From Methylocystaceae bacterium (GTDB lineage Bacteria; Pseudomonadota; Alphaproteobacteria; Rhodospirillales; Terasakiellaceae): a stretch of DNA of 64,000 nt. A model generated the notes under the pieces. The model saw nothing but the letters and a program-made list of their open reading frames with translations, was not told the origin of the DNA and did no database searches. The DNA lies in assembly GCA_013373205.1 (NCBI GenBank), contig JABXIG010000004.1, positions 229,029 to 293,028 on the forward strand, read 5' to 3'. The translations under genes were made by a program, and so were the position numbers. Shown in pieces: positions 44,129 through 53,702 of this stretch (position 1 is its first letter; each line of letters opens with the position of its first letter).

Positions 44129-45142
44129 CTATTCCATCCCCAAAAAGGCCAGTGCCATGCCTGCGGTCAGGGCCAAGGCAAGTATGACACCATTGCGCAA
44201 GGATACTTTGAAGGAATTGATCTCTTCATTCTGAGGCTGGATGGGTTGAGTGGGTGCCGTGAGGGGGTCTTTATTTTTCAGATGGACCGGATGGCCGCTG
44301 CGTTTGACATTTTTATCGCTCAGCCAGTTTTGTACACCTTGTTGAATGGCGTGCATGTGGTCTGAAACGCTGCGCTGGTCGGGATGGGCCCATTCCAGAA
44401 CTTCACCACAGGCCTGAATATAGGCTTGGGCCCCGCGTGAATTGGGGGAATGTAAAATAACAGGGCGACCCAAAAAGGCGCTTTCTGCGATCTTGGGTTC
44501 GACCGGAATGGGGGTTTGTAACACTTGATGTTTAAAGTGTGCGCGGATTTCATGATCGACCAGTTGATGTAGTTTTTGGCTTTGGTCACTTAACGTCATC
44601 AAGATGCGATAATCCAGATCATGGGCCGCTTCAATGCGAATATCGGCGATGGATTGTTCCATCTGTTGTAAGCCCGCAATGGCAAAACTTTCACTTTGTA
44701 CCGGGACGATGACTTTTTGCGCTGCCACCAAGGCATTGAGACTCAGAATCCCGAAAGACGGCGGGCAATCAATCAGGATGAAGTCATAGTCCTTTCCCTG
44801 ATCTTTTAAACTTTCATGGAGCCAGTATTCCGGGTCTTCATCATCAGAAGAAATAGTGCTAAGCGCCGCCAGCTGGAACGTTGCAGGCACCAGACTGACG
44901 TTCGGGATATCGGTTTCAAGCGCGACTGATTCCAGTGTATCTTCTCCTAAAACCAGCTCGTAACTGCCTTTTTCGATGGCCTTAATATCAATGCCAAGCC
45001 CGGTTGCCGCATTGCTTTGCGGGTCCATGTCCACAATTAGCACAGTATTGCCCCCGGCGGCGATGCCGCTGGCAATATTCAGGCTTGTTGTGGTTTTACC
45101 GACACCGCCTTTGTGGTTCATGACAGCAATGATGGCAGTCAT
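44129..45142 (-). CDS. ParA-like ATPase with C-terminal membrane segment
   Basis: A 337-residue ParA/MinD-superfamily ATPase. The deviant Walker A motif KGGVGKTT is at 11-18 (signature Lys11, Lys16). ILIVDMDPQSNAATGLGID and DFILIDCPPSFG mark the remaining nucleotide site. After about residue 250 comes a polar linker, then a hydrophobic C-terminal segment (ILALALTAGMALAFLG) that ends the protein. This suggests insertion into the inner membrane. No ParB or parS-like sequence adjoins it. The ATG at 45142 is used; the frame upstream is open without a family match. Confidence 0.85.
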   Translation of the reverse strand: MTAIIAVMNHKGGVGKTTTSLNIASGIAAGGNTVLIVDMDPQSNAATGLGIDIKAIEKGSYELVLGEDTLESVALETDIPNVSLVPATFQLAALSTISSDDEDPEYWLHESLKDQGKDYDFILIDCPPSFGILSLNALVAAQKVIVPVQSESFAIAGLQQMEQSIADIRIEAAHDLDYRILMTLSDQSQKLHQLVDHEIRAHFKHQVLQTPIPVEPKIAESAFLGRPVILHSPNSRGAQAYIQACGEVLEWAHPDQRSVSDHMHAIQQGVQNWLSDKNVKRSGHPVHLKNKDPLTAPTQPIQPQNEEINSFKVSLRNGVILALALTAGMALAFLGME

Positions 45143-45213
45143 ATAAAGTTCTTTCTTTTTATTATCCCGCCAACAGGGTAAGCGTTTCGCAGGCAAATTC
45201 AAAGTGACAAATA

Positions 45214-45247
45214 AAAAAAGGCTGCACTTTCAAAAGGCAGCCTTTTT
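45214..45247 (-). terminator. Terminator after mch
   Basis: AAAAAGGCTGC and GCAGCCTTTTT flank an 11-base loop. On the minus strand the stem ends in a T run, so it fits termination of mch. It lies 19 bases downstream of the mch stop. Confidence 0.8.
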
Positions 45248-45265
45248 CAATGTCGTACAGGACCC

Positions 45266-46321
45266 TTATCCACGTCGCGGCATTAGGACCCAGTAATCCA
45301 GATCAAGAACCACATCGGGGTTATATTTACCGTCTTCGCCTTTATAGGGGAAATCGCTGGTCGGGTGGTCTTTGGTTGCAACCAGACGCAGACGCAATGC
45401 GCCCATATCGCTGCGGCCTTTAATTTCCTGCTTATCCAGAACTTCAGACCAGGCAAAGATTGTATTGCCGGAAAAAGTCGGGTTGGCATGGGCACCCGCA
45501 TTGATGGCAGCAACTTTGAAGGCATTACCCAAACCGTTAAACGACAAGGCGCGTGCCAGTGAAATAATATGCCCCCCATAGATCAGGCGCTTGCCAAAAC
45601 GGTTATCTTTGGCGGCAAATTGGTCAAAATGGACCTTGGCTGTATTTTGATACAGGCGGGTGGCCATTTGATGTTCGGCTTCTTCAATCGTCATGCCATC
45701 CACATGGTCGATTTTTTCACCCACTTCATAATCTTCCCATAGGTGGGGGGAACCCGCCAGTTCACAGTCATATTTGGAAAAATCTAAGCCTTCAGCGATG
45801 ACCAGATCATCCACATTAACCACGTCCGGCAGGTTTGGGATAGACGCTTCTGGTGTTGGGGCATCCAGATTCTTTTTCTTCACCATCACCCAGCGTACGT
45901 AATCCAGTACAATTTCGTCTTTTTGGTTGATGCCAACTGAATTGACATAAACAACACCTGTTTTGCCGTTAGAATTTTCCTTAAGTCCGATGACAGTTGA
46001 CGTGGTACGTACCGTATCACCCGGATAAACCGGTGCGCCAAAACGTCCGGCGGCATAACCGAGGTTCGCAACGGCATTTAACGAAACGTCCGGTACGGTT
46101 TTGCCAAATACCATATGAAAGGCCAGAAGATCATCCAGTGGCATGGCTTCGAAGCCTAAGTCCATGGCATAAGGTTCGGCACAATGGGGCATATGGCGAA
46201 AACCATAAAGGGCCGTATAAAGTGACACATCACCTTCTGTCACGGTGCGCGGTGTGGCATGAACGATTTCCTGTCCGAGAGAAAAATCTTCAAAGAAATT
46301 GCCTGGGTTTGTTTTGGTCAT
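45266..46321 (-). CDS. mch: Mesaconyl-CoA (beta-methylmalyl-CoA) hydratase
   Basis: MaoC-type hydratase of 351 residues, with two hot-dog halves. It converts mesaconyl-CoA to beta-methylmalyl-CoA in the ethylmalonyl-CoA pathway for acetate assimilation. The N-terminus KTNPGNFFEDFSLGQEIVHA and the TVTEGDVSLYTALYG segment are characteristic. The second half (DHVDGMTIEEAEHQMATRLYQN, GGHIISLARALSFNG) completes the active site. No other pathway genes (ccr, ecm, mcl) are in the window. The gene is flanked by its own terminator. Confidence 0.9.
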   Translation of the reverse strand: MTKTNPGNFFEDFSLGQEIVHATPRTVTEGDVSLYTALYGFRHMPHCAEPYAMDLGFEAMPLDDLLAFHMVFGKTVPDVSLNAVANLGYAAGRFGAPVYPGDTVRTTSTVIGLKENSNGKTGVVYVNSVGINQKDEIVLDYVRWVMVKKKNLDAPTPEASIPNLPDVVNVDDLVIAEGLDFSKYDCELAGSPHLWEDYEVGEKIDHVDGMTIEEAEHQMATRLYQNTAKVHFDQFAAKDNRFGKRLIYGGHIISLARALSFNGLGNAFKVAAINAGAHANPTFSGNTIFAWSEVLDKQEIKGRSDMGALRLRLVATKDHPTSDFPYKGEDGKYNPDVVLDLDYWVLMPRRG

Positions 46322-46418
46322 GGCTAGAATCCTCAGTTTTTATATTTGAGGCTTTCTAACATTTTTTGCAACGCAATGAAAAGACTTTTTGCAGGTGCGA
46401 TATTGAAATATAATTACA

Positions 46419-46793
46419 TTAATGTCGTTTGGATAAGAGGGTGTTAACGGTTGATAACAACACATCCTGACTGACCGGTTTTATCAGCGATTCATCAAAA
46501 AATGCTTCCCCCATGCAGATAGTTTCCTGTGAAGACAGTCGTTTACTTCCACCGGTAATGGCTAACAAAGCCGGACGATTTGACAGGCTATGGGCATAGG
46601 TTGCAACTTCCATCCCATCGCTTTTGGGCATATAAATATCGGTGACGACAAGATCGAAATCACGCGTTGTTAAATGTTTGGTTGCTTCGAGACCGTTTTT
46701 GGCTGTGACCACTGTATGTCCGGCCGCCATTAAGGTTTGTTCATATATTAACAGAATTTCTGTCATATCATCTGCAACCAATATATTTGCCAT
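46419..46793 (-). CDS. Single-domain response regulator (CheY-like)
   Basis: Stand-alone receiver of 124 residues. Asp8, Asp9 and phosphoacceptor Asp52 (TDIYMP) are present, as is the Lys of LIKPVS, and the switch Thr in ITGGS. It lacks any output domain. The ATG at 46793 has an AGGTGTGAG ribosome site; the frame is open further upstream with A/T-rich non-protein-like sequence. No kinase gene is adjacent, so its partner is unknown. Confidence 0.87.
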   Translation of the reverse strand: MANILVADDMTEILLIYEQTLMAAGHTVVTAKNGLEATKHLTTRDFDLVVTDIYMPKSDGMEVATYAHSLSNRPALLAITGGSKRLSSQETICMGEAFFDESLIKPVSQDVLLSTVNTLLSKRH

Positions 46794-47110
46794 CTCACAC
46801 CTAATTTGTATGAAGGGTTTCTTTTCAGTATTTAAAGTATATGCGGGTTGAGTATATGCTATTTTTGCAGAATATTCATCTATACTCTTAAGTTGAATTT
46901 CTAAAAAAATTAAAATATTTCGGCTTAAGTAAAATTTTAATACTATTTTCAATACTTTAAATGATTACAGGTTTATATATTAGGTGCTGTATTTTTGGGT
47001 GGTGTGAGATGTTATTCGGCTGCCCCTTTGTATGGGGTAGCGGATTTTTTGGTGTCTGGACTAATTTTCCTGCCGTTTGAAGCGCATCGAATCCATCACA
47101 ATCGGATTGT
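46794..47110. other. A/T-rich intergenic region with an orphan hairpin
   Basis: No gene is seen in these 317 bases. The first part is very A/T-rich and should hold the promoter of the response regulator. A terminator-like hairpin (47019-47050) is oriented for the + strand although no + strand gene precedes it. Confidence 0.5.
47019..47050 (+). terminator. Orphan terminator-like hairpin
   Basis: GCTGCCCC at 47019-47026 and GGGGTAGC at 47034-47041 form an eight-pair stem with one G-U pair, followed by six T residues (47045-47050). It would end a transcript reading rightward from the A/T-rich gap. Confidence 0.5.
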
Positions 47111-48310
47111 TTAAATTATCCCATTTATTCGATTCAAGGCTTCTTCTACAATTGGTTGTTCATGAACCAAAGCAACACGAATATAGGGTGTGCCGGGGTT
47201 ATGACCGCTCATATCTGTTTTGGCGAGATAATTACCCGGAATGACGCGCACGCCGGCTTTTTGCCAAATTTCAAGGGCGGCGGTTTCGCCATTTTCCCAA
47301 CGATCGCGGACATCCAGCCATAAAAAGAATCCACCAGCCGGGCGATAAAATCCAAGACGGTTTCCTAAAATCCGTTCGGCCGCATCGATCTTTTCTTTAT
47401 AAAGGCGACGATTTACCACCACGTGATTGTCATCTGCCCACAAGGCAGCTGATGCGGCCTGAATGGGTAGCGGCAGTGAAGCGCCCCCATAATTACGCAA
47501 CCCTATAAAGGCTTTGATTAAATCCAGATCCCCTGCCACAAAACCGGAACGCAGGCCCGCCGCATTGGATCGTTTAGACAGGGAATGAAAGACCAGAAGA
47601 TTCTTTAAGGACCCGGTTTCTTGCGCGACTTCCAACGCGCCATGGGGTTTGTCCTGATCATAAAGTTCAGCGTAACATTCATCCATAATCAAGGTGAAAT
47701 CATGAGCGCGCGCCAATTCTAACGCATGGCGCAGATAATCCAAATCAGCGACCATACCTTGTGGATTGCCTGGCGAACATAGGAACAACATGGCCGTTTT
47801 TTGCCAGGTTTTTTCATCTACCGCATTTAAATCGGGCATAAACCCATTCTCGGGTCCTGCGGGCAGATAAATGGGTTGGGCTTCGTTCATAACCGCTGCG
47901 CCGACATAAACCTGATAAAAGGGGTTGGGAACCAGTACCAACGGTTTTGCTTCATTACGGGCAGCGCGTTCAATCAGCAAATTGCCGATCAGAAACAGAC
48001 CTTCGCGTGTACCGCACAGCGGCGCGATATGATCTGTTGTGATGAAATCTTTCTTTAAACCATAGCGGCGATCCAGAAAGTCTATGATTGCGGTGTTTAG
48101 CTCTGGTGTTCCGGCAATTGGTGGGTATTTGTTCCAGCTGGTCGCATGATCCATTAGTGCTTTTTGCAACAAGTGTGGCGGTTGATGTTGGGGTTCCCCA
48201 ATCGACAGCGCAAGTGGTGTCATCCCTTCTGGTATCGGGTGATGGTCCAACAGGTCGCGTAGACGTTGGAAAGGGTAATCGCTCAATAAAGAAAGAGATG
48301 GGTTAATCAT
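47111..48310 (-). CDS. DapC-like aminotransferase (class I/II)
   Basis: PLP-dependent aminotransferase of 399 residues. Sequence resembles the N-succinyl-diaminopimelate aminotransferase DapC group (class I fold). Conserved parts are LSIGEPQHQPP, CGTREGLF, SPGNPQGM, DECYAELYD and the PLP lysine in SLSKRSNAAGLRSGF. DapC would supply lysine and peptidoglycan precursors. Other class I enzymes (ArgD-independent) cannot be excluded. It starts 12 bases after the stop of the transporter gene and probably forms an operon with it. Confidence 0.82.
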   Translation of the reverse strand: MINPSLSLLSDYPFQRLRDLLDHHPIPEGMTPLALSIGEPQHQPPHLLQKALMDHATSWNKYPPIAGTPELNTAIIDFLDRRYGLKKDFITTDHIAPLCGTREGLFLIGNLLIERAARNEAKPLVLVPNPFYQVYVGAAVMNEAQPIYLPAGPENGFMPDLNAVDEKTWQKTAMLFLCSPGNPQGMVADLDYLRHALELARAHDFTLIMDECYAELYDQDKPHGALEVAQETGSLKNLLVFHSLSKRSNAAGLRSGFVAGDLDLIKAFIGLRNYGGASLPLPIQAASAALWADDNHVVVNRRLYKEKIDAAERILGNRLGFYRPAGGFFLWLDVRDRWENGETAALEIWQKAGVRVIPGNYLAKTDMSGHNPGTPYIRVALVHEQPIVEEALNRINGII

Positions 48311-48322
48311 ACGAAAAGGCCT

Positions 48323-49588
48323 TTAAGTCAATTTATGTTCTCTTATATCAGGCAGTTTTTGCATCAGGGCAAGTCCGATCACAAAAAAGATAATAATTGT
48401 CGCCATACCGGCCCGCTGTGAGGCCATCAGATCGCTGAAAAGTGCGACCAGAAACGGCCCAATAAAGGCGGTGGCTTTGCCGGAAAAAGCATACAGGCCA
48501 AATAATTCCCCCCGTAAATGATCGGGGGCAATTTTGCTCATATAGGTCCGGCTGGCTGCTTGAGTTGGCCCCATGAACAGGCCTAACAACAGACCCAATA
48601 CCATAAAATGATTTTTATCAGTGACCAAAAGCGTGGCGGTTCCTACAAGGATCAGACAGACAAGCGATAGCATAATCACCCGTTTTGATCCCCAGCGATC
48701 ATCCAGCCAGCCAAAAATGGCGGCGCCTAACCCGGCGGTTACATTAATGGAAATACCAAAGATAATCAGGTCTTGAAAGCTCATCCCAAAGGTGCCGGCT
48801 GCATAAATACCGCCAAAGGCAAAAAGGGTATTTAACCCATCAATATAAATCATGCGGGTGAGTAAAAAGCCAAAAACAGTGGGATGGTCGCGCCATTTCT
48901 TTAAGGTCAGGACAAACTGGCCTAAACCATCACGCACGGCTTGTCGCATCGGCATTTTGGCAGGTTGGTCTGGTACAAATAAAAACAGCGGTAAGGCAAA
49001 AAGCCCATACCATAACCCGACAAAAGGCCCTGAAATGCGAATATGTTCGGCTAAATCCTTATCCAAACCAAACAAAGGCTGGTCTGTCTGGACGAATAAA
49101 ACCAATACCATCGCCAAACCAAGAAGCCCGCCCAGATATCCCAGCCCCCAGGCCATACCGGATAAAAGCCCTTCGCGTCCTGGTACGCAAAGGTCTGCAA
49201 GCATGGCATTGTAAAACACCATCGTCATTTCAAAGCCGAAGGTGGCGCATCCCACACAGATTAATGCTAGAATGATGGCGCTTTGGTCGGGCACGGCAAA
49301 CCAGAGCGCGGCTGAAGCTAAAATGCAGGTCAGAGAAAAGAAGAAAATCCAAGGTTTTCGTGCCCCTGCCCTATCCGCAATCGCTCCGCAAAAAGGGGCC
49401 GTGCAGGCAATCAAAATGCCGGAAATTGCCATGGCGTATCCCCAAAGCGAGGTCCCTGTCACCTCATCGGGTGCAATGGCCTTGGAAAAATAGGCTGCAA
49501 AGACGAAAGTCGTAATGACTGTCGGAAAAGCGGAATTGGCAAAATCAAACAAGGCCCAGGAGATGCGGTGGAAGCTCTGTGCGGTCAT
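48323..49588 (-). CDS. UMF1/Atg22-type MFS transporter
   Basis: Twelve-helix inner-membrane transporter of 421 residues. The N-terminal WALFDFANSAFPTVITTFV is the hallmark of the UMF1 family, which includes yeast Atg22. Bacterial members have unknown substrates, possibly amino acids or sugars. GAIADRAGARKPWI and LLLGLFMGPTQAASRTYMS are conserved loops. It lies immediately upstream of the DapC-like gene in the same direction. Confidence 0.86.
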   Translation of the reverse strand: MTAQSFHRISWALFDFANSAFPTVITTFVFAAYFSKAIAPDEVTGTSLWGYAMAISGILIACTAPFCGAIADRAGARKPWIFFFSLTCILASAALWFAVPDQSAIILALICVGCATFGFEMTMVFYNAMLADLCVPGREGLLSGMAWGLGYLGGLLGLAMVLVLFVQTDQPLFGLDKDLAEHIRISGPFVGLWYGLFALPLFLFVPDQPAKMPMRQAVRDGLGQFVLTLKKWRDHPTVFGFLLTRMIYIDGLNTLFAFGGIYAAGTFGMSFQDLIIFGISINVTAGLGAAIFGWLDDRWGSKRVIMLSLVCLILVGTATLLVTDKNHFMVLGLLLGLFMGPTQAASRTYMSKIAPDHLRGELFGLYAFSGKATAFIGPFLVALFSDLMASQRAGMATIIIFFVIGLALMQKLPDIREHKLT

Positions 49589-49717
49589 AGATTAATTTCC
49601 AAATAAATAAATTCGATAAAAACATCTTTAGTTTTTTTATTCTGGATTGATATGATAAACAGTCATAACTCATCTATAATGTCGATCAGACAATATCTGT
49701 TTGCGGGTTGATAAAGA

Positions 49718-50437
49718 GTGCGTTTTATATATTTCACCATATTGTTCTGTTTCTTATGGGCCGGGTCAAAGACTTTAAATGCGGAAGAAACCGTACAGAT
49801 TGTCACGGCAGATTTACCGCCTTACAGCATTGAAGTCGGCATGCGCCCGGGCATTATCGTTGAAATTATCCAAGCCATCAATGATCGGATTGATATTCAT
49901 AGCCCGGTTGAATTTTATCCGTGGTCCCGCGCCCAATTAATGGCGAAATCAAGCGAAAATTATATAATCTTCCCGTTGATGCGCACCAAAGATCGGGAAA
50001 ATCAATATGACTGGGCGATAGATGTGATGCCCCTTGAAATGGTGTTTGTGACACTGGGCGGGCAAAAGCTGACCATAGCTCAGGCAAAGAAAATGAATAT
50101 TGTCACGGTCCAGCAATCAACTCCATTTGCAGAGTTTTTGAAAAAACAGAACTTCAAGAACTTCCATCCATCTACTCAGCCATCAGATCAACATTTTAAT
50201 ATGTTGAGAAGGCATCGCGCGGATACGTGGCTGACCTCAAAGGCGTTGGCGGACTACATGGCGGATAAATATCACCTTAAAAAATCGGTGCTGCTGAGCG
50301 AGCCCATTGCCAACGGTCATATCTATATCGCTTTTTCAAAAAAATTCCCGCCTTCTTTGCGCCAGAGATATATCGAGACATATCAAAACCTGAAAGAAGA
50401 CGGGACGATTAGCTATATTCTATCGCAATATCGCTAG
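49718..50437 (+). CDS. Periplasmic solute-binding-like protein (SBP_bac_3 type)
   Basis: A 239-residue exported protein with a signal peptide (YFTILFCFLWAGSKTLNA). The family 3 solute-binding features are present in VQIVTADLPPYSIE and GIIVEIIQAI, and the C-terminal TYQNLKEDGTISYIL is typical. It is an orphan without permease or kinase genes, so it may sense rather than transport. The GTG start at 49718 is used. It is distinct from the similar protein at 26069. Confidence 0.72.
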   Translation: MRFIYFTILFCFLWAGSKTLNAEETVQIVTADLPPYSIEVGMRPGIIVEIIQAINDRIDIHSPVEFYPWSRAQLMAKSSENYIIFPLMRTKDRENQYDWAIDVMPLEMVFVTLGGQKLTIAQAKKMNIVTVQQSTPFAEFLKKQNFKNFHPSTQPSDQHFNMLRRHRADTWLTSKALADYMADKYHLKKSVLLSEPIANGHIYIAFSKKFPPSLRQRYIETYQNLKEDGTISYILSQYR

Positions 50438-50439
50438 GG

Positions 50440-51546
50440 TCAGTCAAAGACGATTTTCGGGCCTTGGTTGCCGGTCATTTGTTCCATGGTTTTGAACCAG
50501 ACTTTATCGGCAATGGCTTTGTATGCCTGGGCGTGTTCGCCATCGGGTTCGGAAATCACAATCGGCTGACCGCCGTCTGAGGTTTCGCGGATTTTGATGT
50601 CGAGGGGGATTTCGCCCAAGAAGTCTGCACCTTGGGCTTCGGCTGTGGCCCGTGCGCCGCCGTGGCTAAAGACGTCTGTGCGTTCGCCGCAGTGTGGGCA
50701 GGAGAAATAGCTCATATTTTCCACAATCCCCAGAACCGGAATTTCCACTTTGCGGAACATGTTCAGGCCTTTTCGGGTATCCAGTAGGGCAATATCCTGC
50801 GGGGTGGAGACAATGACAGAACCTGTTAGCGGTACTTTTTGTGCCATGGTCAATTGTACATCGCCTGTACCCGGTGGCATATCAACGACAAGAACATCCA
50901 GCTCACCCCAGTTTACATCCCGCATCAATTGTTCAAGTGCCCCCATGACCATCGGGCCGCGCCAGATCATGGCGGTGTCTTCTTCGACCAAAAAGCCGAT
51001 GGACATACATTTAATGCCATGGTTTTCCATCGGTTCCAGAATTTTACCGTCCAGACTGATAGGTTGCTGACCAGAAAGGCCTAACATGCGCGGGATGCTG
51101 GGGCCGTAAATATCCGCATCCAGCAGACCGACTTTTAGGCCTTTAGCGGCAAAGGCCAGCGCAAGGTTGACCGATGTGGTGGATTTACCCACACCGCCTT
51201 TACCAGATGAGACGGCGATAATGGATTTCACGCCCGGCATTAATTGTTGTGGCTGGGCCGGGTTTTGGGGGGCTTGTGCGGCAGGTTGGCTGGGTCGTTC
51301 TGCTGTGAGAACAGCCGTTACACTTAAGACGCCCTCCATGGCGTGCACAGCGTCTTCGGCTTTTTTTCGGATGGGCTCGAATTCTTTGGCGCGTGCCGGG
51401 TCACCAATGTCAATGGTGAAAGCCACATGACCGTCTTTGGACTGCAAACCGATAATCATGCCGGCGCTGACAAGATCAGTTCCTTTCTGTGGATCATCGA
51501 TTCTCTTTAAAATATCGAGAACTTTTTGCTCTAATTGGGCGGACAT
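50440..51546 (-). CDS. apbC: Fe-S cluster carrier Mrp/ApbC
   Basis: P-loop ATPase of 368 residues that carries Fe-S clusters to targets. An N-terminal MIP18/DUF59-type domain (about 1-90) is followed by the deviant Walker motif SSGKGGVGKSTTSVNLA and the DADIYGPSIPRMLG and DMPPGTGD motifs. The CPHC pair near the C-terminus binds the cluster. The ATG at 51546 has GGAG upstream. It is divergent from hflK. Confidence 0.95.
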   Translation of the reverse strand: MSAQLEQKVLDILKRIDDPQKGTDLVSAGMIIGLQSKDGHVAFTIDIGDPARAKEFEPIRKKAEDAVHAMEGVLSVTAVLTAERPSQPAAQAPQNPAQPQQLMPGVKSIIAVSSGKGGVGKSTTSVNLALAFAAKGLKVGLLDADIYGPSIPRMLGLSGQQPISLDGKILEPMENHGIKCMSIGFLVEEDTAMIWRGPMVMGALEQLMRDVNWGELDVLVVDMPPGTGDVQLTMAQKVPLTGSVIVSTPQDIALLDTRKGLNMFRKVEIPVLGIVENMSYFSCPHCGERTDVFSHGGARATAEAQGADFLGEIPLDIKIRETSDGGQPIVISEPDGEHAQAYKAIADKVWFKTMEQMTGNQGPKIVFD

Positions 51547-51699
51547 GCTTGAAAACTCCTTCACATCGGATAAATCTTGTCTTTAAGTACGCGTTGCGTT
51601 GCAAAAGCTGCTTCTGTCATATAAGACTGTTAGACGACTTTTGCCAAGTGCAACAATCTACAACCTTTGACTAAAGTTAACATAAGGGAAAGACCCAAT

Positions 51700-52818
51700 A
51701 TGTCATGGAACAATCAGGGCGGCGGCCCATGGGGCGGTGGTGGAAATAACCAGGGCCCTTGGGGTCAGGGACCAAAACGACCCAACGGTGGTGGCAACGG
51801 TGGCGGTGGACCAAATCCGCCTGATCTGGAAGAAATGCTGCGCAAAAGCCAGGAAAGTATGAAAAAGTTTATGCCGGGCGGCATGGGCGGTGGCAAATTA
51901 GTTGTGATCGGTCTTATTGTCCTGCTGGCGATTTGGCTGGCTTCCGGCTTTTATCGCGTTAACACAAACCAACAAGGCGTTCAGCTTTTGTTTGGTAAAT
52001 ATGTTGCCTCAACGGGTCCGGGCCTGCATTGGAACTTCCCGTCTCCAATTGGTGACGTGTTGACCCCACAAGTCACCAACGTTCGTAAAATCGAAATCGG
52101 CGTGGCCGGTTCTACCGTTCGCTCACGAAATGCAGCCTCGGGTGAAAGCCTGATGCTGACGGGTGACCAAAATATTGCTGACGTGGAATTTGCTGTTTTG
52201 TGGAACGTGAAAGAGGCTGCGAGCTTCCTGTTTAACATTCGCGACCCGGAAACAACTGTACGCGCAGCGGCTCAAAGTGCCATGCGTGAAGTCATTGGTC
52301 AGATGAGCCTGGAAAAAATCAACACCGAAGGCCGTGGCCAGATCGCCCAGGAAGCCGAAGAGTTGATCCAGCAAATTCTGGATGATTATAAATCCGGGAT
52401 CAACATTACCGGGGTTGAACTTGACCGTGCGGATCCGCCACAAGCGGTGATCGAAGCCTTTAACGATGTGCAATCTGCCCGTCAGGATAAAGAGCGAAAA
52501 CAAAACGAAGCTGAAGCTTATCGCAACAAAATTGTTCCGACAGCCCGTGGTGAAGCGCAAAAACTGATCCAGGAAGCCGAAGCCTATAAAGAACGTGTCA
52601 TCAAAGACGCAGAGGGTGAAGCCAAACGCTTTATCTCTGTTTACGATTCTTATGCAGTCAACAAAGATGTGACGCGTGAACGCCTCTATCTGGAGACCAT
52701 GCAGGATGTCTTGAAAGGGTCTGACAAAGTCATCGTTGATAATGACAAAGGCGGCAGCGGCGTTGTGCCCTATCTGCCCCTGCCAGAAATTCAAAAACGC
52801 AATAAAGGGAGCCAGTAA
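51700..52818 (+). CDS. hflK: Membrane protease modulator HflK
   Basis: SPFH-domain membrane protein of 372 residues that forms a ring with HflC around FtsH. The N-terminus is Gly-rich and cytoplasmic. One transmembrane helix (about 65-85, LVVIGLIVLLAIWLASG) precedes the SPFH domain and the long helix (EAEAYKERVIKDAEGEAKR). The ATG at 51700 has AAGGGA upstream. The last base is shared with the hflC start (TAATG). Confidence 0.96.
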   Translation: MSWNNQGGGPWGGGGNNQGPWGQGPKRPNGGGNGGGGPNPPDLEEMLRKSQESMKKFMPGGMGGGKLVVIGLIVLLAIWLASGFYRVNTNQQGVQLLFGKYVASTGPGLHWNFPSPIGDVLTPQVTNVRKIEIGVAGSTVRSRNAASGESLMLTGDQNIADVEFAVLWNVKEAASFLFNIRDPETTVRAAAQSAMREVIGQMSLEKINTEGRGQIAQEAEELIQQILDDYKSGINITGVELDRADPPQAVIEAFNDVQSARQDKERKQNEAEAYRNKIVPTARGEAQKLIQEAEAYKERVIKDAEGEAKRFISVYDSYAVNKDVTRERLYLETMQDVLKGSDKVIVDNDKGGSGVVPYLPLPEIQKRNKGSQ

Positions 52819-53684
52819 TGTCTAAGAGACTTGTCGCATTTATCATTTTGCTGGTTGGTCTTTTTGGCCTGGCCTCCGGTATGTTGTTTAAGGTAACGGA
52901 ACCTGTTCAGGCCATCGTTTTCCAATTTGGTGATCCGCGCCGTGTGATTCAGGAACCGGGTCTGAACTGGAAGATGCCGTTCATTCAGGATGTACAATAT
53001 TTTGATAAACGTATCCTGAACCTTGATCCGCAACCGGCTGAACTGCCGTTGGCTGACCAAAAACGTATCATCGTGGATTCTTATGCCCGTTACAAAATCA
53101 CTGATCCGTTGAAATATTACCAAGCTGTTCAAGGTTCTGAACGTGCCTTTACAGACAGCTTTGGTCGTATCTTGAACCGTTCTGTGCGTGATGCCATTGC
53201 GAAAGTAGCCATGGTGGATTTGTTGTCTGACAAACGTGTTGAAGTGATGAACGAAATCACAGAAAGCGTACGTAAAGCGGCCCCACAATATGGTGTGACT
53301 ATCGTTGACGTGCGGATTGGGCGCGCAGATTTGCCTGCGGCTATTTCCAATAACGTGTTTGATCGTATGCGCACAGACCGTGTGCAGGTTGCTAACCGCC
53401 TGCGTGCGGAAGGTGAAGAGATCAAGCAACGCATTACCGCCGAAGCAGAACGTCAGAAAACAGTTATTCTGGCTGAAGCGCGTCGTACGTCCAACATCTT
53501 GCGTGGTGAAGGCGATGCCCAGCGTAACGTGGTTTTGGGCGAAGCTTACGGGAAAGATCCTGAATTTTTCCGTTTCTATCGTTCGATGGAAGCTTACCGC
53601 GAAGCCTTGGGCGAAGGCACCTCTATGGTGTTGTCACCGGATAGTGAATTTTTCAGCTATTTCGGCACGCGTGATAGAAAATAA
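52818..53684 (+). CDS. hflC: Membrane protease modulator HflC
   Basis: SPFH-domain partner of HflK (288 residues). One N-terminal membrane helix (about 4-24) is followed by ALVFQFGD-type segment AIVFQFGDPR, and the long C-terminal helix with GEEIKQRITAEAERQKTVILAEA. It is coupled to hflK by a TAATG overlap and is followed by a strong terminator. Confidence 0.96.
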   Translation: MSKRLVAFIILLVGLFGLASGMLFKVTEPVQAIVFQFGDPRRVIQEPGLNWKMPFIQDVQYFDKRILNLDPQPAELPLADQKRIIVDSYARYKITDPLKYYQAVQGSERAFTDSFGRILNRSVRDAIAKVAMVDLLSDKRVEVMNEITESVRKAAPQYGVTIVDVRIGRADLPAAISNNVFDRMRTDRVQVANRLRAEGEEIKQRITAEAERQKTVILAEARRTSNILRGEGDAQRNVVLGEAYGKDPEFFRFYRSMEAYREALGEGTSMVLSPDSEFFSYFGTRDRK

Positions 53685-53702
53685 GACCTAAACCCTGACG
53701 TG

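Noticed and set aside
52123..53429. Long minus-strand frames across hflK and hflC.
   Set aside because: They mirror codon bias of the conserved sense genes and have no family similarity I can see.
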